From NCBI GenBank assembly GCA_964035545.1, contig OZ037772.1, forward strand, positions 7,616,389 through 7,680,388: a stretch of DNA of 64,000 nt. The letters are read 5' to 3'. Below the pieces are notes generated by a model, which saw nothing but the letters and a program-made list of their open reading frames with translations, searched no databases and had not been told where the DNA came from. This DNA comes from Bugula neritina. Taxonomy: Eukaryota > Bryozoa > Gymnolaemata > Cheilostomatida > Bugulidae. The position numbers and the translations under genes are program-made. Positions 1 to 15,200 of this stretch are shown here, one piece after another; the stretch's first letter is position 1, and every line of letters begins with the position of its first letter.

Positions 1-880
1 TGTGCTGGTTCTAACTACGCATAACAGAAAAGGCTGGGAGAGAATTCCCCAACTTTAAAGCACAGGTCATTGTCATATGTGCGGACCGTTACGAAAAAAC
101 CATGAAAAAAACCGTAACGGTCGGTAACCAAAACTAGCTGAATAATTAGGGAAAAACATGGGAAATGAAGCAAAATTGAAAAGAACTTTGATTATTTAGC
201 TGTATTTATTGGTTTCTAATTAGTTTTGATCAAAAAACCATGTTCATTACCAGCTAAATTGTGAAAAATAGCCAAAAACTGAAGATATCCAGTGTGTACT
301 AAATTAAGTAAAATGACCCATATTTATTTATTATGAGCACTCATTAGTAATAATATGACATGTACTTGTTTTACAGCTAAGTACTTGAATTATCTATCTC
401 AATTCGTGTTTATGGTACTTGAAACAACGTCTCTACACTCAGTCTACTCGAAGTCTGCATGCGTCAGTCGTTACTTTTAGTACTTAAACTAAGTAATTAA
501 ATGCTCATACCTCTTGCCGTATTGGTAGTACTTGTGATTAGTATCTCAAGTCGAGATTATAATATGTAATAATGTACTTTCTTCAATTCACTTCAAATCA
601 TTCCCTGTAATGTAAGACATCTGAGACCAATGTCATATACGATTCGATACCTGCAACAGTGAGTGAACTATAAACATAAAATTGTCAGAAGAAAAAAAAT
701 AGACATATAGAAAGAAAGAGTGGCTTTTAATTTACCTTTAACAGTCACTGTTAATGTTTAAGATATTATATCATTTGGAGAAATTAGCTTGACAAAATTT
801 AAAAATAAGTGCTTTGCGAAAGTTTACCATAACCTCTCACTTTTATAAACTTTTAACAAACTCACATAAAATATTGAAAG
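1..880. other. Non-coding left edge with a diverged interspersed repeat
   Basis: No exon is recognised here. Bases about 70-345 resemble 9770-9955 in the same orientation (shared landmarks include AGCTAAATTGT and AAAATGACCCA). The inverted arm at about 9430-9560 also matches, so this is one copy of a dispersed palindromic element. The remainder is AT-rich with no supported gene. The first exons of NHLR-1 could lie here if the tentative ones at 881 and 973 are wrong. Confidence 0.5.
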
Positions 881-3386
<2,506 letters not shown>

Positions 3387-4362
3387 ACCAATTGCTTACA
3401 AAATACAGTTTCTTCCTTGACCTTGAACTAAGTAGTCTTAGAAGATGTAGCCTGTGTTCTCGAATAGTTATATATTTTATTCTAAATCATATTATCTACG
3501 AAAAAAGCTGAGAATAATAAGTATGGGCAACCTCTATAAAAAGTTCGAAAAAAGTTTGTCATTTTAATTTTCATGACCTTATTTTTAATACAAAGACTAT
3601 AAACAATAGGTGATGACCCTATAAGTTCTTTTTCATATATCATAATAGTTTTCAAGAAATACATCTGCTTGCAAATTGCGTTTTAGATTTTAATTTGTGT
3701 GTCATATTAACAAAAATAGAGTGTTAAATTTACTCTTGGGATCATGTAGTTTAGATGATGCAATCAGAATAAAATTATTTATGAGTATTTGTAGAAATAT
3801 GTTTTATTCTAACAACAATGTTACAGCAAGAAAAGTAACAAAGCAAATAATATATGTATTAAACCGTAAAACAAATGAAGACAATTCTGAATTGTTCAAT
3901 GAAAGATGGTCTCTTAATAAATATGAAAGCAGATTGTTAATTAATATTGGATTCATTTTCTACAATGAAATAATAATTAAAATTTATGAAGAGAGCTTCA
4001 ATGACCAAACAAACTAAACTAATTATATGGTTAGAAACGAAAAAAATTTAATTTTGCATGCATTGTTTATTGTAGTTTGGAAATTTACATGATAGAGATA
4101 GAGTAACATTTTTAACTATTTAGTGGTTCGTGAATTCATCTACAAAAGAGAGAAAAAGAGTAAAATAGTGCACTTTAGAGTTTTCAGTGTCACTACTGAT
4201 AGAAGAAATAAAAATGTTTTTAAATTAATACAACAAAATAGTGAACATTATTGAAATACATAAAATTTTTACAATTGCATAATTTCAAATTTCAAATGTT
4301 AACAGTTCTAAGTTAAAATTATTAAACGTTTTTGATATAAGAGCAGCAAAAAATCTGTGGAT
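3387..4362. other. Intergenic region NHLR-1 to NHLR-2, with one unexplained ORF
   Basis: This holds the 3' flank of NHLR-1 and the 5' flank of NHLR-2. A 106-codon open frame occupies 3697-4017 on the plus strand. It has two Cys near its start (CHINKNR, GSCSLDD) and Lys/Asn/Ile-rich composition typical of AT-rich DNA. It has no recognisable domain. It could be a degraded retroelement piece or chance. Confidence 0.4.
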
Positions 4363-7300
4363 ATGAAACAAACTACTGCAATTGGATGCTGTGTAAGTAA
4401 TTTGTGATTCATTATAATATTATTATATAACAGAATATTAATATTTTATATATATTATAAAATCTATAGTTTTTTTAAATTCCTACCAACTTCTTTTCAC
4501 GTTTTCAACCACTAAACCCTTTGAAAGCAAGCACATGGAATCCATGTAACTGCATGCCTAGCTTGAGAAAATTGAATATATTTGGAAAATATAATTCTAT
4601 GGTGACATATTTAAAGTTTTAGATTGAGCAGAAAACTGTATAAAAATCAGCATTCAATATGTGCTGAGGTCTTATATATCTATTTCAGCCTAATTGGATA
4701 AATCAAGAAACATGTGGCTGATAATTTTATTAATTTACATTTACCAGCTATTCTGGTGATTGATTATGAGCTTTATCTCAATGTAAACCATTTCAAAACA
4801 GGGTAGTGACTATATACGGTAGAGCAACTGTGGCCTAAGGGTTAGAGCGTTTGCCTAGTAAACAAGAAGGTCATGGGTTCCGGCCCTGACAAAGGCCATT
4901 GGTGATGTTAGAAAAAGCATTCAGTCATAATTGCTCTCATGCCTCATTTAAATAAGGCCTTAGCCTACTGTTACAAAAACCCTTTTTATCAGGGGTTTCT
5001 CACAGGGATAGTGACTTTAAACCTGAGTGAGTTTTTTTTATATACTGTAGATAAGCATTTGAATAATTTAGATTTGTCACTTTATTTGGATTTATTTTGA
5101 TGTATTTAATTTATGGTATTCTTGTATAAAACCATTTTAGTTTAATGAATTAGAATCTTGTCTTACAGCCTTAAAAACACACACTATCAGTAGTTTTGCC
5201 AAACATGCAAGAGTAATTACATATAGTTAGCTAAAGTTTTCCAGACTATTGGATACACTTTGGAAATAAATTAGCCTAGAATGAGTCACTTACTAAATTC
5301 TTTTGTAAAAGTTATACTCTTGTTGCTTCAACATTATACAATTTATGCAAGTTTATAGTCACCATTTTTGTGAAAACCTCTGAGGAAAAGGATTGTTGTT
5401 ATACTCAGCTAAGGACTTCTTTAATGAGGCACAGGAGCAATTATGAATGGATGCCTTTTCTAATATCACCAATGGCCTCTGACAGGGTTCGAACCCATGA
5501 CTTCGTGTTCACAAAGCAAACGCTCTCACCCCTGGACCACGACTGCTCTCTTCTTTAACAATATGCATCAGATGTGGCTTGATAGTCTATATCTTGAGGC
5601 TGTCTAACAGGCGGCCCCAGGGCTGAATGTTGACCACAGCCTAAGGCAAAAGTTAGTTTTCCCAAATATGCATGAATTAGATTGAAAAACTTACTTCTAC
5701 ACAGGCTACAAAACATGTAGCCTGCGGCAACAATTGCAACCTAATTATGTAATTCCTAATGATAATTTAAAATAAAATAATTTGAAAAATACTGATGTTG
5801 AGGCCCCTAGCTCAAACAAAAGTTGAGAATGTGGCTCTTGCATGGAATATTCCATTTTAGTGGTCCTCAGTCTATAAAAGTTGGACCCTTCTCCAGGTCT
5901 ACATTATTGTGAGAACTTTCAATAGACACAAATTGTTTCTATCACTTGTTTTCTATCATATGAAGCCAAAAATTATGTTTGGTTCAAAATGTTTCCAAAT
6001 TTTACAAATATTATTACTGAGATTTGAGCCACTGACTTTGGATTTACTAAATCACAGCTTCTGCGTATAATTAAAGGAAATAATGTGTCTAAAAAATATA
6101 ACTAAGGTTCAAATACAGCTAAAATTATGTAAAAGCACGTATATTTTATTTCAATTTTATTTTCTTTAACAAATTTTGTTTTCAGAATAATAATTATAAG
6201 TATGAGATTTGGTAATGGAAAATAAAACTCTTCGCTTTGTTAAAATTGTTCTCATCTAAAACCATTTACTGCTCGCTGTTCATGCTAGTTGAAGTTAGTT
6301 TTTGGACTTTAGCCTATTACTAATTTCACACTTTTCATCCCTATACGGTTGTAGTCCTGTTTGGGTGATTGGTCTGCAAGTTTCCAATATCTTTCAGCGT
6401 CTGCCATCTTTCCCGGTCTTCTGCATCTGTTGGTTTAAGGCCCCACCGCTTCATGTCATCTCCTATCGTGTTTTTCCATCCTTGTTTTGGCCGTCCTCTC
6501 TTTCCTTTTCCCATTATTTTTAACTCAGTCACATATCTAATATCTTTTTCATTTTAGCCTATTACTAATTATACCTGATTGTAAATATGCAGGTATTTAC
6601 AATTTATCTTTTAGATAATGCTGTTGATAAACTTTACATTTGGAAAAGTGATCATAAAAAGGCGTATTGGCGGGTAAGCCAAAGTAATTGTTAGCTTTTT
6701 AACTCTAATAAATAGCTGTATTGTTTTTTTAAGGAAACAAATAAAAACAATACAAATGTGATACTTTGTGTTTGTATTAGCTTTTACACAGTAATTGATT
6801 TTAATTTACACAAATAAACAACTTTCTGTTCAGTGGATAAAGAGTATACCAAAATTAAATGTAATATAAAATACAATATCTAATATTCCATATTAAACTT
6901 TAGTATAACACATTATGAAATAACATAAAGCATGTAGTATATAGTATAATATAATGTATAATAATTTAATATAATATGATATAAAACAATATAATATAAT
7001 ACAAAATATCATAGCATAGCATAGTATAATGTAGTACAATGTAACATAGTTTAGCATGGTATAGTATGTGTAATATTATAACACAATTAAAAACAAATTT
7101 TTGTTTTTAAAGTTAAAAAAAAACACATTTTCAATATTGTAATGTTTACCTAATAAAATAATAATTTAATAACTACATGTGCTTTTAGATTAAATATTAT
7201 AATATTTTTAGTTTTTAGTCAAATTGTGAAGTTTATTGAAGTTGAATTTAGTTGAAGTCTTATGAAATGATATTCGGTTTCAAAATGAATATTGTAACTC

Positions 7301-10191
7301 AAAGAACTTTAATGAGTATTGTCGGTAAAAATTATCAAATCCTAATCTGAGCTTATGAAAAATTGGAGTTTTTAAATTCAAATGCAGCAAATCGTTTTAA
7401 AAACAATATAGCCTAATATTAAATGAGACACACCTATAAACAGCGAAATGTATCGTAAGATATTAATCTCTCACATTAGCAAATTTTTTACCTTTTTTAT
7501 ATTATCTTTATATTTTTACAATAAAAAATTAATTAAATCAATTTTACTTTCTATTTTAGATACAGCTTCAACAGTGTAACATTTCACGCCTATGCTAGTT
7601 TGAAAATACACCCGGAAAATGTTGATTACAAGTATATTGCTGAGGACACCTATATTCCAGGAAACTTTCTTGTAGTCAAAGGTTCGGCAATCTACACTAC
7701 ACCGGATCTAGTTAAAACTACGTTAGTAGCTGGAAACCTATATGAACGCGGGTATGTAAACGGTAGAGGCCGAAAGTCAAGATTCAACGGGGTTTCAGCA
7801 ATAATAACTTCTCCAGTAGACTCAAACTCAATATGGGTGGGAGACTACTACAATCACTGTATTCGTTGGATAGACAGAAGAACAACCAAAGTTAATCACC
7901 TTACTGGAAAATGTGAATTTAAAAAAGATGAAGATGGGCTGTTTAACAAAGCAGGAATAAGTAATCCTATAGAGATTGTCGTTTACACAGATCGGTCGAT
8001 ATATTTTTTCGATAACAATGCCTTAGCCTTAAAATGTTTGTGTCTACGAAACGAAAAGTGGTATGTCAAGACGGTGTCGAAACTGAAACAAAAAATTTCT
8101 CGGATTGTAATAAATCCATCGAGTAGTTTCCTGTACGTGCTCGATCATAAAGGCATTTCCCGAGTCAGTACAAAAACATTTAAACTTTCAGATGCAAAAG
8201 TTATTGTTAAAAGCAAAGACAAGCATGCTGATGGGAAATTGAATAAGGAAGGGGCCGTTAGTGGACCATTTCACATTTACTTTTTGACAGATGATCTTTT
8301 CATTGTGTCCGACGGGCCGAAATCATCCCTCCTGAGAGTTGTTGATCTAAAGACCTCAATGATTACAAGTCTATGTCTTCTTCAAGTCAGATATCCCTCT
8401 ATTCGCTCAGGTACTGTAGAGAAGTGTAAAATTAAAGTCCCTAAACAAGTTATTGCCGACCCTAAAAAATCACGCCTGATCATTATTGGATTAGATGCAC
8501 ACTATTCATTAAACTATGGTGAGTAACGCACACAAAAACATTTTTCACAAACTGATGTTTAATTTAAATTCAATTGCCTAATCCTAAATGCTACAATAGA
8601 TCCTTAACAAGAGTTAGCAAAACAATTTTCAAGTAATTATAAAACAATACGCAAAATTTGATTGTGTAATTGGTAATGCAATCAAATCAGAAGATAAAAA
8701 AATATTTTTATTGGCTTAGCAAAAACAGAAATTTAAATCAACTGTTCATTGCACATGCAATTTCAACCACATATAAAACTTAGAAACAATTATTTGAATA
8801 CTTAGTAAAACAATTTATATTGAAATAAAATCAAATGCAGCATTTGAACCTAACCATGCAATACTTATATAGCTTTTTACACTCAAAAAACTTTTTTGAG
8901 AAATATTTTTACATTGTGTCACTGTCTTATCTTCAAATTAATTTAAAATTAGTAATCTTTTTAACATAATTCTTGATAAGTATTTTTGGTTCATTTTTTT
9001 TATTTTGCAATAAGAAGCAAACTTTAATGGCTATGTATTGAAAATTTATCTCGGTGGTAAATTTTAGACAGAAATGCGGATAATGGCTTGACTACAACAA
9101 TAAGCCTACATACTGATGAAGAAAATTGGGGTATCAAGAAACGTACAACAAAAAGACGAAGAAAACCAATAACGCCTGTTGTAACAATACCAACACCTTC
9201 AAGAAAGTTATCTCGTGCTACATATGTTGCCCTGTTTTTACTTATCTTTCTCGTGGTGGCCATATTGATACCAGTAGCTGCCCGGTTTTTTTATGCTCAA
9301 AAGCGTAAGTAATTATAACCCTTTTTTCAAAAATTGAATATAGAGTAACATTATGATGCCATATGTTATAGTGGCATTTCAAATAAATTTTAGCTATTCT
9401 ACTTGATTTAGCTGCCAAATTATATAGGTGTTTGCTCAAAACTAATATAACATATTATTAAATACAGTTAAATAATCAAGGTTGTTTTTAACTTCGCTTA
9501 ATTTCTCATGTTTTTCCTAATTATTTAGCTAGTTTGGATTTGTGGACCGTCACGGTTTTTGTTGTAATAGCCCATATATATAATATTAGGTGCATATGAC
9601 AATGCCGATGCATTGTTGCTAAAACTTATATTTAAACATTGACTACTACTGCTGGTGTGTTTGTAAGCATTAAGACTACATTACCAGACAAATCTCTGAT
9701 CACCAGCCAATTGAATCAATATTCACAAAACAGCTATAACCCTTCAAAAAATCCAAATTGAATAAACAATAAATTAGCATGGAAAATCAAGCAAAATTAG
9801 GAACAAGCTATGCACGATTATTCAGTTGTATTTATTACCTGGTAATTTTTTAGTTCTGAGCAAAAACGTGAACACTTCTGTAGCTAAATTGTAAAAAAAT
9901 AGTTAAAAACCGAAGATTTTGAGTGTGCACAAAATTAACTAAAATGACCCACATTCTGCTCTATAGGATTTAATCATATGTTGATATTTACTTATAGAGG
10001 AACACTTAACAAAACAAGTGAATGAAAGGGTTGATTTGTTGATGGAAAGTTTTCATTCGAATTCTAGTTATACTAGAATGAATAGAAATAAAAGACAAGG
10101 CTCAAGAGGCTCTCAGTCTCAACGTAATTCAAGAAGTTTTCATTCTAGAAATACTTCTAGAAGAAAAAGATCCAGAGAGACATTGTATTAA
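4363..10191 (+). CDS. NHLR-2: complete type I NHL-propeller receptor-like protein
   Basis: Exons 4363-4392, 6615-6673, 7560-8518, 9068-9304 and 9998-10191 join in phases 0, 2, 1, 1 to one frame of 492 residues. Exon 1 reads MKQTTAIGCC before a GTAAGT donor. Exon 2 (59 bp) continues the leader as IMLLINFTFGK. The propeller exon has WVGDYYNHCIRWIDRR, LTGKC, YFFDNNALALKCLC and SLCLLQ, with the paired cysteines seen across the family. The stalk is short and basic (KKRTTKRRRKP), unlike the Thr-rich stalks of NHLR-5/6. One helix follows, around VALFLLIFLVVAILIPVAA. The tail is Ser/Arg/Asn-rich and ends RKRSRETLY. The role is inferred as cell-surface recognition or adhesion; no catalytic residues are visible. 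Intron 1 is about 2.2 kb and holds two SINEs in opposite orientation. Confidence 0.88.
4822..5030 (+). repeat. tRNA-derived SINE, copy 1
   Basis: The tRNA-like head carries an A-box-like GGTTAGAGCG and a B-box-like GGGTTCCGGCCC. The body motif is GCATTCAGTCATAATTGC and the 3' part is TCAGGGGTTTCTCACAGG. The same layout recurs many times in the window. It lies in intron 1 of NHLR-2. Confidence 0.85.
5346..5553 (-). repeat. tRNA-derived SINE, copy 2 (inverted relative to copy 1)
   Basis: Reverse-complement copy of the same SINE, with intact B-box GGGTTCGAACCC and GGAGCAATTATGA body. Only about 320 bp separate it from copy 1, so the intron 1 transcript of NHLR-2 could fold into a long hairpin. 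Confidence 0.85.
6326..6552 (-). mobile_element. 5'-truncated LINE, reverse transcriptase C-terminus, with target-site duplication
   Basis: The minus strand encodes about 64 residues with KRGRPKQGWK, DDMKRWGLKPTDAEDRERW. This is the well known C-terminal signature of non-LTR reverse transcriptases of the RTE/CR1-like kind. The insert is bracketed by an identical 18-bp direct repeat, TTTAGCCTATTACTAATT, at 6308-6325 and 6553-6570, as expected for target-primed insertion. Only the last couple of hundred bases of the element survive. It sits in intron 1 of NHLR-2 and is not functional. Confidence 0.85.
6840..7110. repeat. Low-complexity TATAATATA/ACATAG tract
   Basis: Degenerate short-period repeats of TATAAT, ATAGTATA and ACATAG type fill part of intron 2 of NHLR-2. 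A comparable tract lies in intron 2 of NHLR-7 at about 43840-44350. Confidence 0.6.
9430..9960. repeat. Palindromic (fold-back) interspersed element
   Basis: The left arm, about 9430-9560, is the reverse complement of the right arm, about 9770-9955. The arms share, for example, TTTAGCTAGTTTGG inverted against the AGCTGAATAATTAG type seen at 130. Related sequence lies at about 70-345 (one arm) and 40125-40265 (inverted arm). It occupies intron 4 of NHLR-2. A MITE-like or fold-back transposon remnant is likely. Confidence 0.55.
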
Positions 10192-11111
10192 TGCAAAGAC
10201 TTTTCTTTAGTTAATTTAGTACTCGTCAGTTATTAGCCTAAAACCTTTGAGCACATTTGTCAAAAGATATGGCAGGGTATGTTAGTCATAAAAGCCTTTT
10301 AGTTTCAAAATTAAATATTTTATTTTGATAAAATTCAACATAAAAAGATCTCACTTCATGTGAGCAAAATATATTTTTCAGGTCATTGTTTGCAGGTTGT
10401 TGGAAGATTTCAAGAAACATATGGTTGTCAGTCTATGCTTTTTTACTGATGGATCAGCTGATAAGATTTCTTTTTATTCAGTAATTCAGTTAATAAAACT
10501 ACTTATCCTTTGACCTCTTTTTTTTGTTCTTCCTTTTAAGTAAGAACTCTGCAAAAAACCAAAATTGAATATTAGCCAGACCCACTGCGCCAACAGGGCA
10601 GAGTCTACTTACAGATGTGACTTTTGTAACAAGGACTGCCATTTACACATTTACACAGCCACAGACGTCGCTGCTCAGTCCAATCATGGTCAACTCAATT
10701 GACATAAGCCAAATTCAAATTCACTACGCAAAACACCTAAGCACCCAAACATGTACACACAGACAATAACATACCCATATAACAGACAGACAGACATACG
10801 AACAAATAGATGTAAACTATGCATACCACACAATAACTTTTCCATTAGTTCTTACGCTTTATTGCATTAACTGTAAAACATCTAACAATATCATAGCTTG
10901 TCCAGGAGAACACTGTTGTATAAAACTATATGACAGTAGTATTTATATGTAAGTTGATATAAAGGATGCAAATACTATAAATAAGTGTAAACAAAATATG
11001 TGATTCACTGGCATAAGGAAAGGCAACATAAAATTGTAATTAATGATGAAATGACAGTTGCCAAATCCCAAAAGTAAATATAACATGTTTACTTTATATT
11101 AGCAAATATAT

Positions 11112-11403
11112 GACAGCAGACAGACAGAAAGACAGACAGACAGACAGATAGACAAACAAACAGACATACATAAATACAGACAGACAGACAGACAGACAGA
11201 CAGGCATACAGACATACATACAGAGTGAGAGACAGACATACAGACATACAGACAGACAGACCGAAGAACAAAAAGACAGACAGACAAACAGACAGAAAAA
11301 GACAGACAGACGCACAGACAGACAGACAGACAGAAACAGACAGACAGACAAGCGGACAGACAAACAAACATACAGACATACATACATACAGACATACATA
11401 CAT

Positions 11404-11442
<39 letters not shown>

Positions 11443-11650
11443 TACATGTACAGCAACAGATAGATAGACAAAAAGAGACAGACAGACAGCCAGACACACA
11501 GACGGGCAGACAGAGAGAGACAGACAGATGGACACACACACAGACACAAATTATACAGACACACAGACAAGCAGACATACAGACAGACAGATAGACACAG
11601 AGACAGACAACGAGGCAGACACATAGATAAATATACAGATAGACAGACAA
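11112..11650. repeat. (GACA)n-type tetranucleotide satellite
   Basis: About 540 bp of GACA with interspersed TACA, AACA and CACA variants. It runs directly into the CA block. Both strands are open over hundreds of codons purely because of the repeat. Confidence 0.95.
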
Positions 11651-11651
11651 A

Positions 11652-12185
<534 letters not shown>

Positions 12186-12206
12186 TACATAATACATAGT
12201 ACAAAC

Positions 12207-15200
12207 CTTTGATTTTGCTGATGAAGCAGGTTTAGAACTGACGACAAATGAACCTTGTGATATTTTAGATCTAACCTTCTTCAAATGTTTCTTTGTCGGT
12301 TTCTTGTCCTCGACAATCTGAGCTGTAGAAGCAGATTTTCCTACTACAAAAAGTACATTCAAGCATACTTTCAACAACAACATTGTACTTCAATCACTTG
12401 CTTCTTTTCTACGTACCTCAAAAAAACTTTGTATGAAAACACAATATTGGTATTTATACAAACATAGTTTTACACGCACAACTCTATAGTGAAACAGCAA
12501 TCCTTTGGTTCATTTTAACAAAATTCACATTTCTTATGTCTTTTCATTGTGAATTTTTTTGCGTTCTTTTCATATAAAAAATTTTTCTCAAAACTTTTGA
12601 CGTTTTGGACACTTGTTCCTATGTATTTATATAATATTGATAAATGATTATAAAGCATTTTTGTTAGTATTCCAATTACCTAAAAGGTTCGAAGAGCTGT
12701 GATACTTTTTTCTTTTTACTGTTGGTACATCTTTGCCCTTCTGTTTCTATAAAGTAAGGAATTGATTAATAAACCACAAGTAAGTAAATGTAATTGCTAG
12801 CAAGGCCTTTGCCATATTAAACCACTAAACAATACAAATAAAATGAAATCTTCCATCTATTAAATCACCAGTTGGTTAAACCTGTTATTTTGTCAATTTA
12901 AAAACTAGAAAAAGACATATTTTCAGTAGCAGGTGGAACTATACACATTAGCAAACAATGTGCTTCTTTTTCAAATATTATAAGTTATGTTTATTGTTTT
13001 GCAATTTTTTGTGTAATACAGATACAATTTAGTTTTAAGCAACCTAGAAAAATGTAGTTATTAGTCAAAAAAAGTGGCAAACAAATTTAGTAAAATGTTT
13101 TCTAAGATTGATAGAAATAATTTTGCATTGTGTTGGAGTTGTGCTCACATGATAACTGATGGAGACGACATCGGCTTTGGCATCAGCTGAAAGGCGATTC
13201 TTACTCTCTTCATTTTTAGTTGAGAGGTTTTCAGCACGGTCTATATCATTGGTTGAAGAGCGTTTGCTCCCGCTCTTTTTACTGGTTGGAGAGTGCTTAT
13301 CTTGTTCTTTATTATTGGTTGACAAGAGTTTAATCCTGTCCTTGTCCTTGGTTGTGGAGCGTTTAGCATGGTCTTTATCAATGATTGACATATCAATCGA
13401 GACATGCTCTGATATAATTGAGTCCACTTTTTTTCTTTTTGGAAGAAGTCCCGATGATATTTTCGGAAGCGGTTTGTCTGTAAGAAAAACATACATGCCT
13501 GCCTGTAAACACACCCTGATCATAACAACGAATTTTATTTTTAAATTTTTAAGTGAAGACAATCTTGCTAATACTGAGTAACAACCGATGAAATTGTAGC
13601 TTGCTTGTTTGTTGATTTAATATCCTATTGGGCTCTATACTTTTGCATGTGGTTTTTTAGTAAAATAAAAGCAGCCTAGTTTTAGAGGCCAAGCTATGCT
13701 TAAGAAATATATGTCAGTGATTTGAACTTTAGTAAAGGCCATTGATGATTATATGAAATGCATTTTGTCATAAATATTATATGGTATAATTATGTTTGCT
13801 AGAATAGTACAGAGATTTGATTAATTTTACTTTTCAGATATTTTTAGCCTATAGTTTGATGTGAAAGTTTACTTTCCAATAGTAAAATATGATTGGTTTA
13901 ATTGTTCATGGATGGTTTGTAAATTAATTTAGTCGGCAGCATAAAAATATAATTGAAAAAGAAAAGCAATGAGTCATAATAAAATACTACAAGAAGTTAT
14001 TATTCCTGTTGATCGTTAATCTGAAATCGGCCGTTAAAGTTATCAAAAATCCAAAAATTTGACGAATGCTTTTTGAAATATAATGCAACTCTTTGAAATT
14101 TTACACTCAGCCTAATTAACTTTTCTTCCATTGAAAACCCTTAAAATATCAACGCGCCTGTACTTTTTTCAATAATAAACAAACAATACCTTCAGTTAGC
14201 CTAATGATACACCCCTTTTATGATATGTTTTTTACAAGTATGGTGAATAGTTTGTTAAAAAGAAATTTATAAAAAATTGAATATAGACTTATTTAATGGT
14301 TTTTTTTCAATATAACTGTAATTTTATTAATACTTTAATGTTGTAGGCTGTAAAATATATAATGTTATTAAATGTTTTTTATTGCTTTAAAGCATTAAAC
14401 TGAATAATAAATTAAAAACCAATCCTATAAGACAGAAACATATGTAAGATTAAACTTGCTTACAAGACACAGCATGTATTGTGTAAACTTACTACTTTTG
14501 AATTGCACAAGTAACAAGGTGAGAGCGCATAGTGCAATGCCAGCCATCGATAGAACACTCCCCACAGCAATATTTAGCGATTGATTAAATGTTGATTTGG
14601 TTTTTGATATGACGTTTCCAGTTACATATGACTCTATTCTAGTAGTAGACTTAGTAGTGGTAGTTGTGGGTGTGGTTGATTCAGTTGTTGTAGGAGAAGT
14701 TGTAATATGTTTGGTTGGTTTAATTGTTGTGACTAACAGCCCTATAATCATATAAATAAATCTCACGCAAGTTTATAGCAGCCAAACAACACAGTACGGG
14801 GGCGTATACCCACTGCCCCGCAGGCTCGTTAGAACCAACCACTTGTAACCAAGGCTTTCACTGCCAGCTTTATGGAATATTTGTATCTGTATTAATAACT
14901 GGCGTATAGTTTAAAAAATAAATCTCACACAAGTTTATAACTGCCATCCTTGTCAGAAACTGTTAATGAAAGGGCTTTTGTTAAATTGGGTCAAGGATTT
15001 AATCACATTATAGGCAACTGTGTCATATGCAATTATAGTCAAAAATATGAAGATGTAACTATATACATAAAAAACTCATACAAGTTTATGGTCCCCATTC
15101 CTGTGAAAAAACCCTGATTGAAGGGTTTTTTTGTTAGAATAGGCTAAGGACTTATTTAAATGCGAAACAAAAGCAATTATGACTGAATGCTTTTCCTAAC

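Noticed and set aside
4822-4900. Possible tRNA gene
   Set aside because: A- and B-box-like motifs are present, but the flanks continue as the SINE body and recur at many sites; no complete cloverleaf.
10880-10900. Possible terminal exon of NHLR-3
   Set aside because: It would add only three codons before a stop, with no supporting similarity to other family ends.
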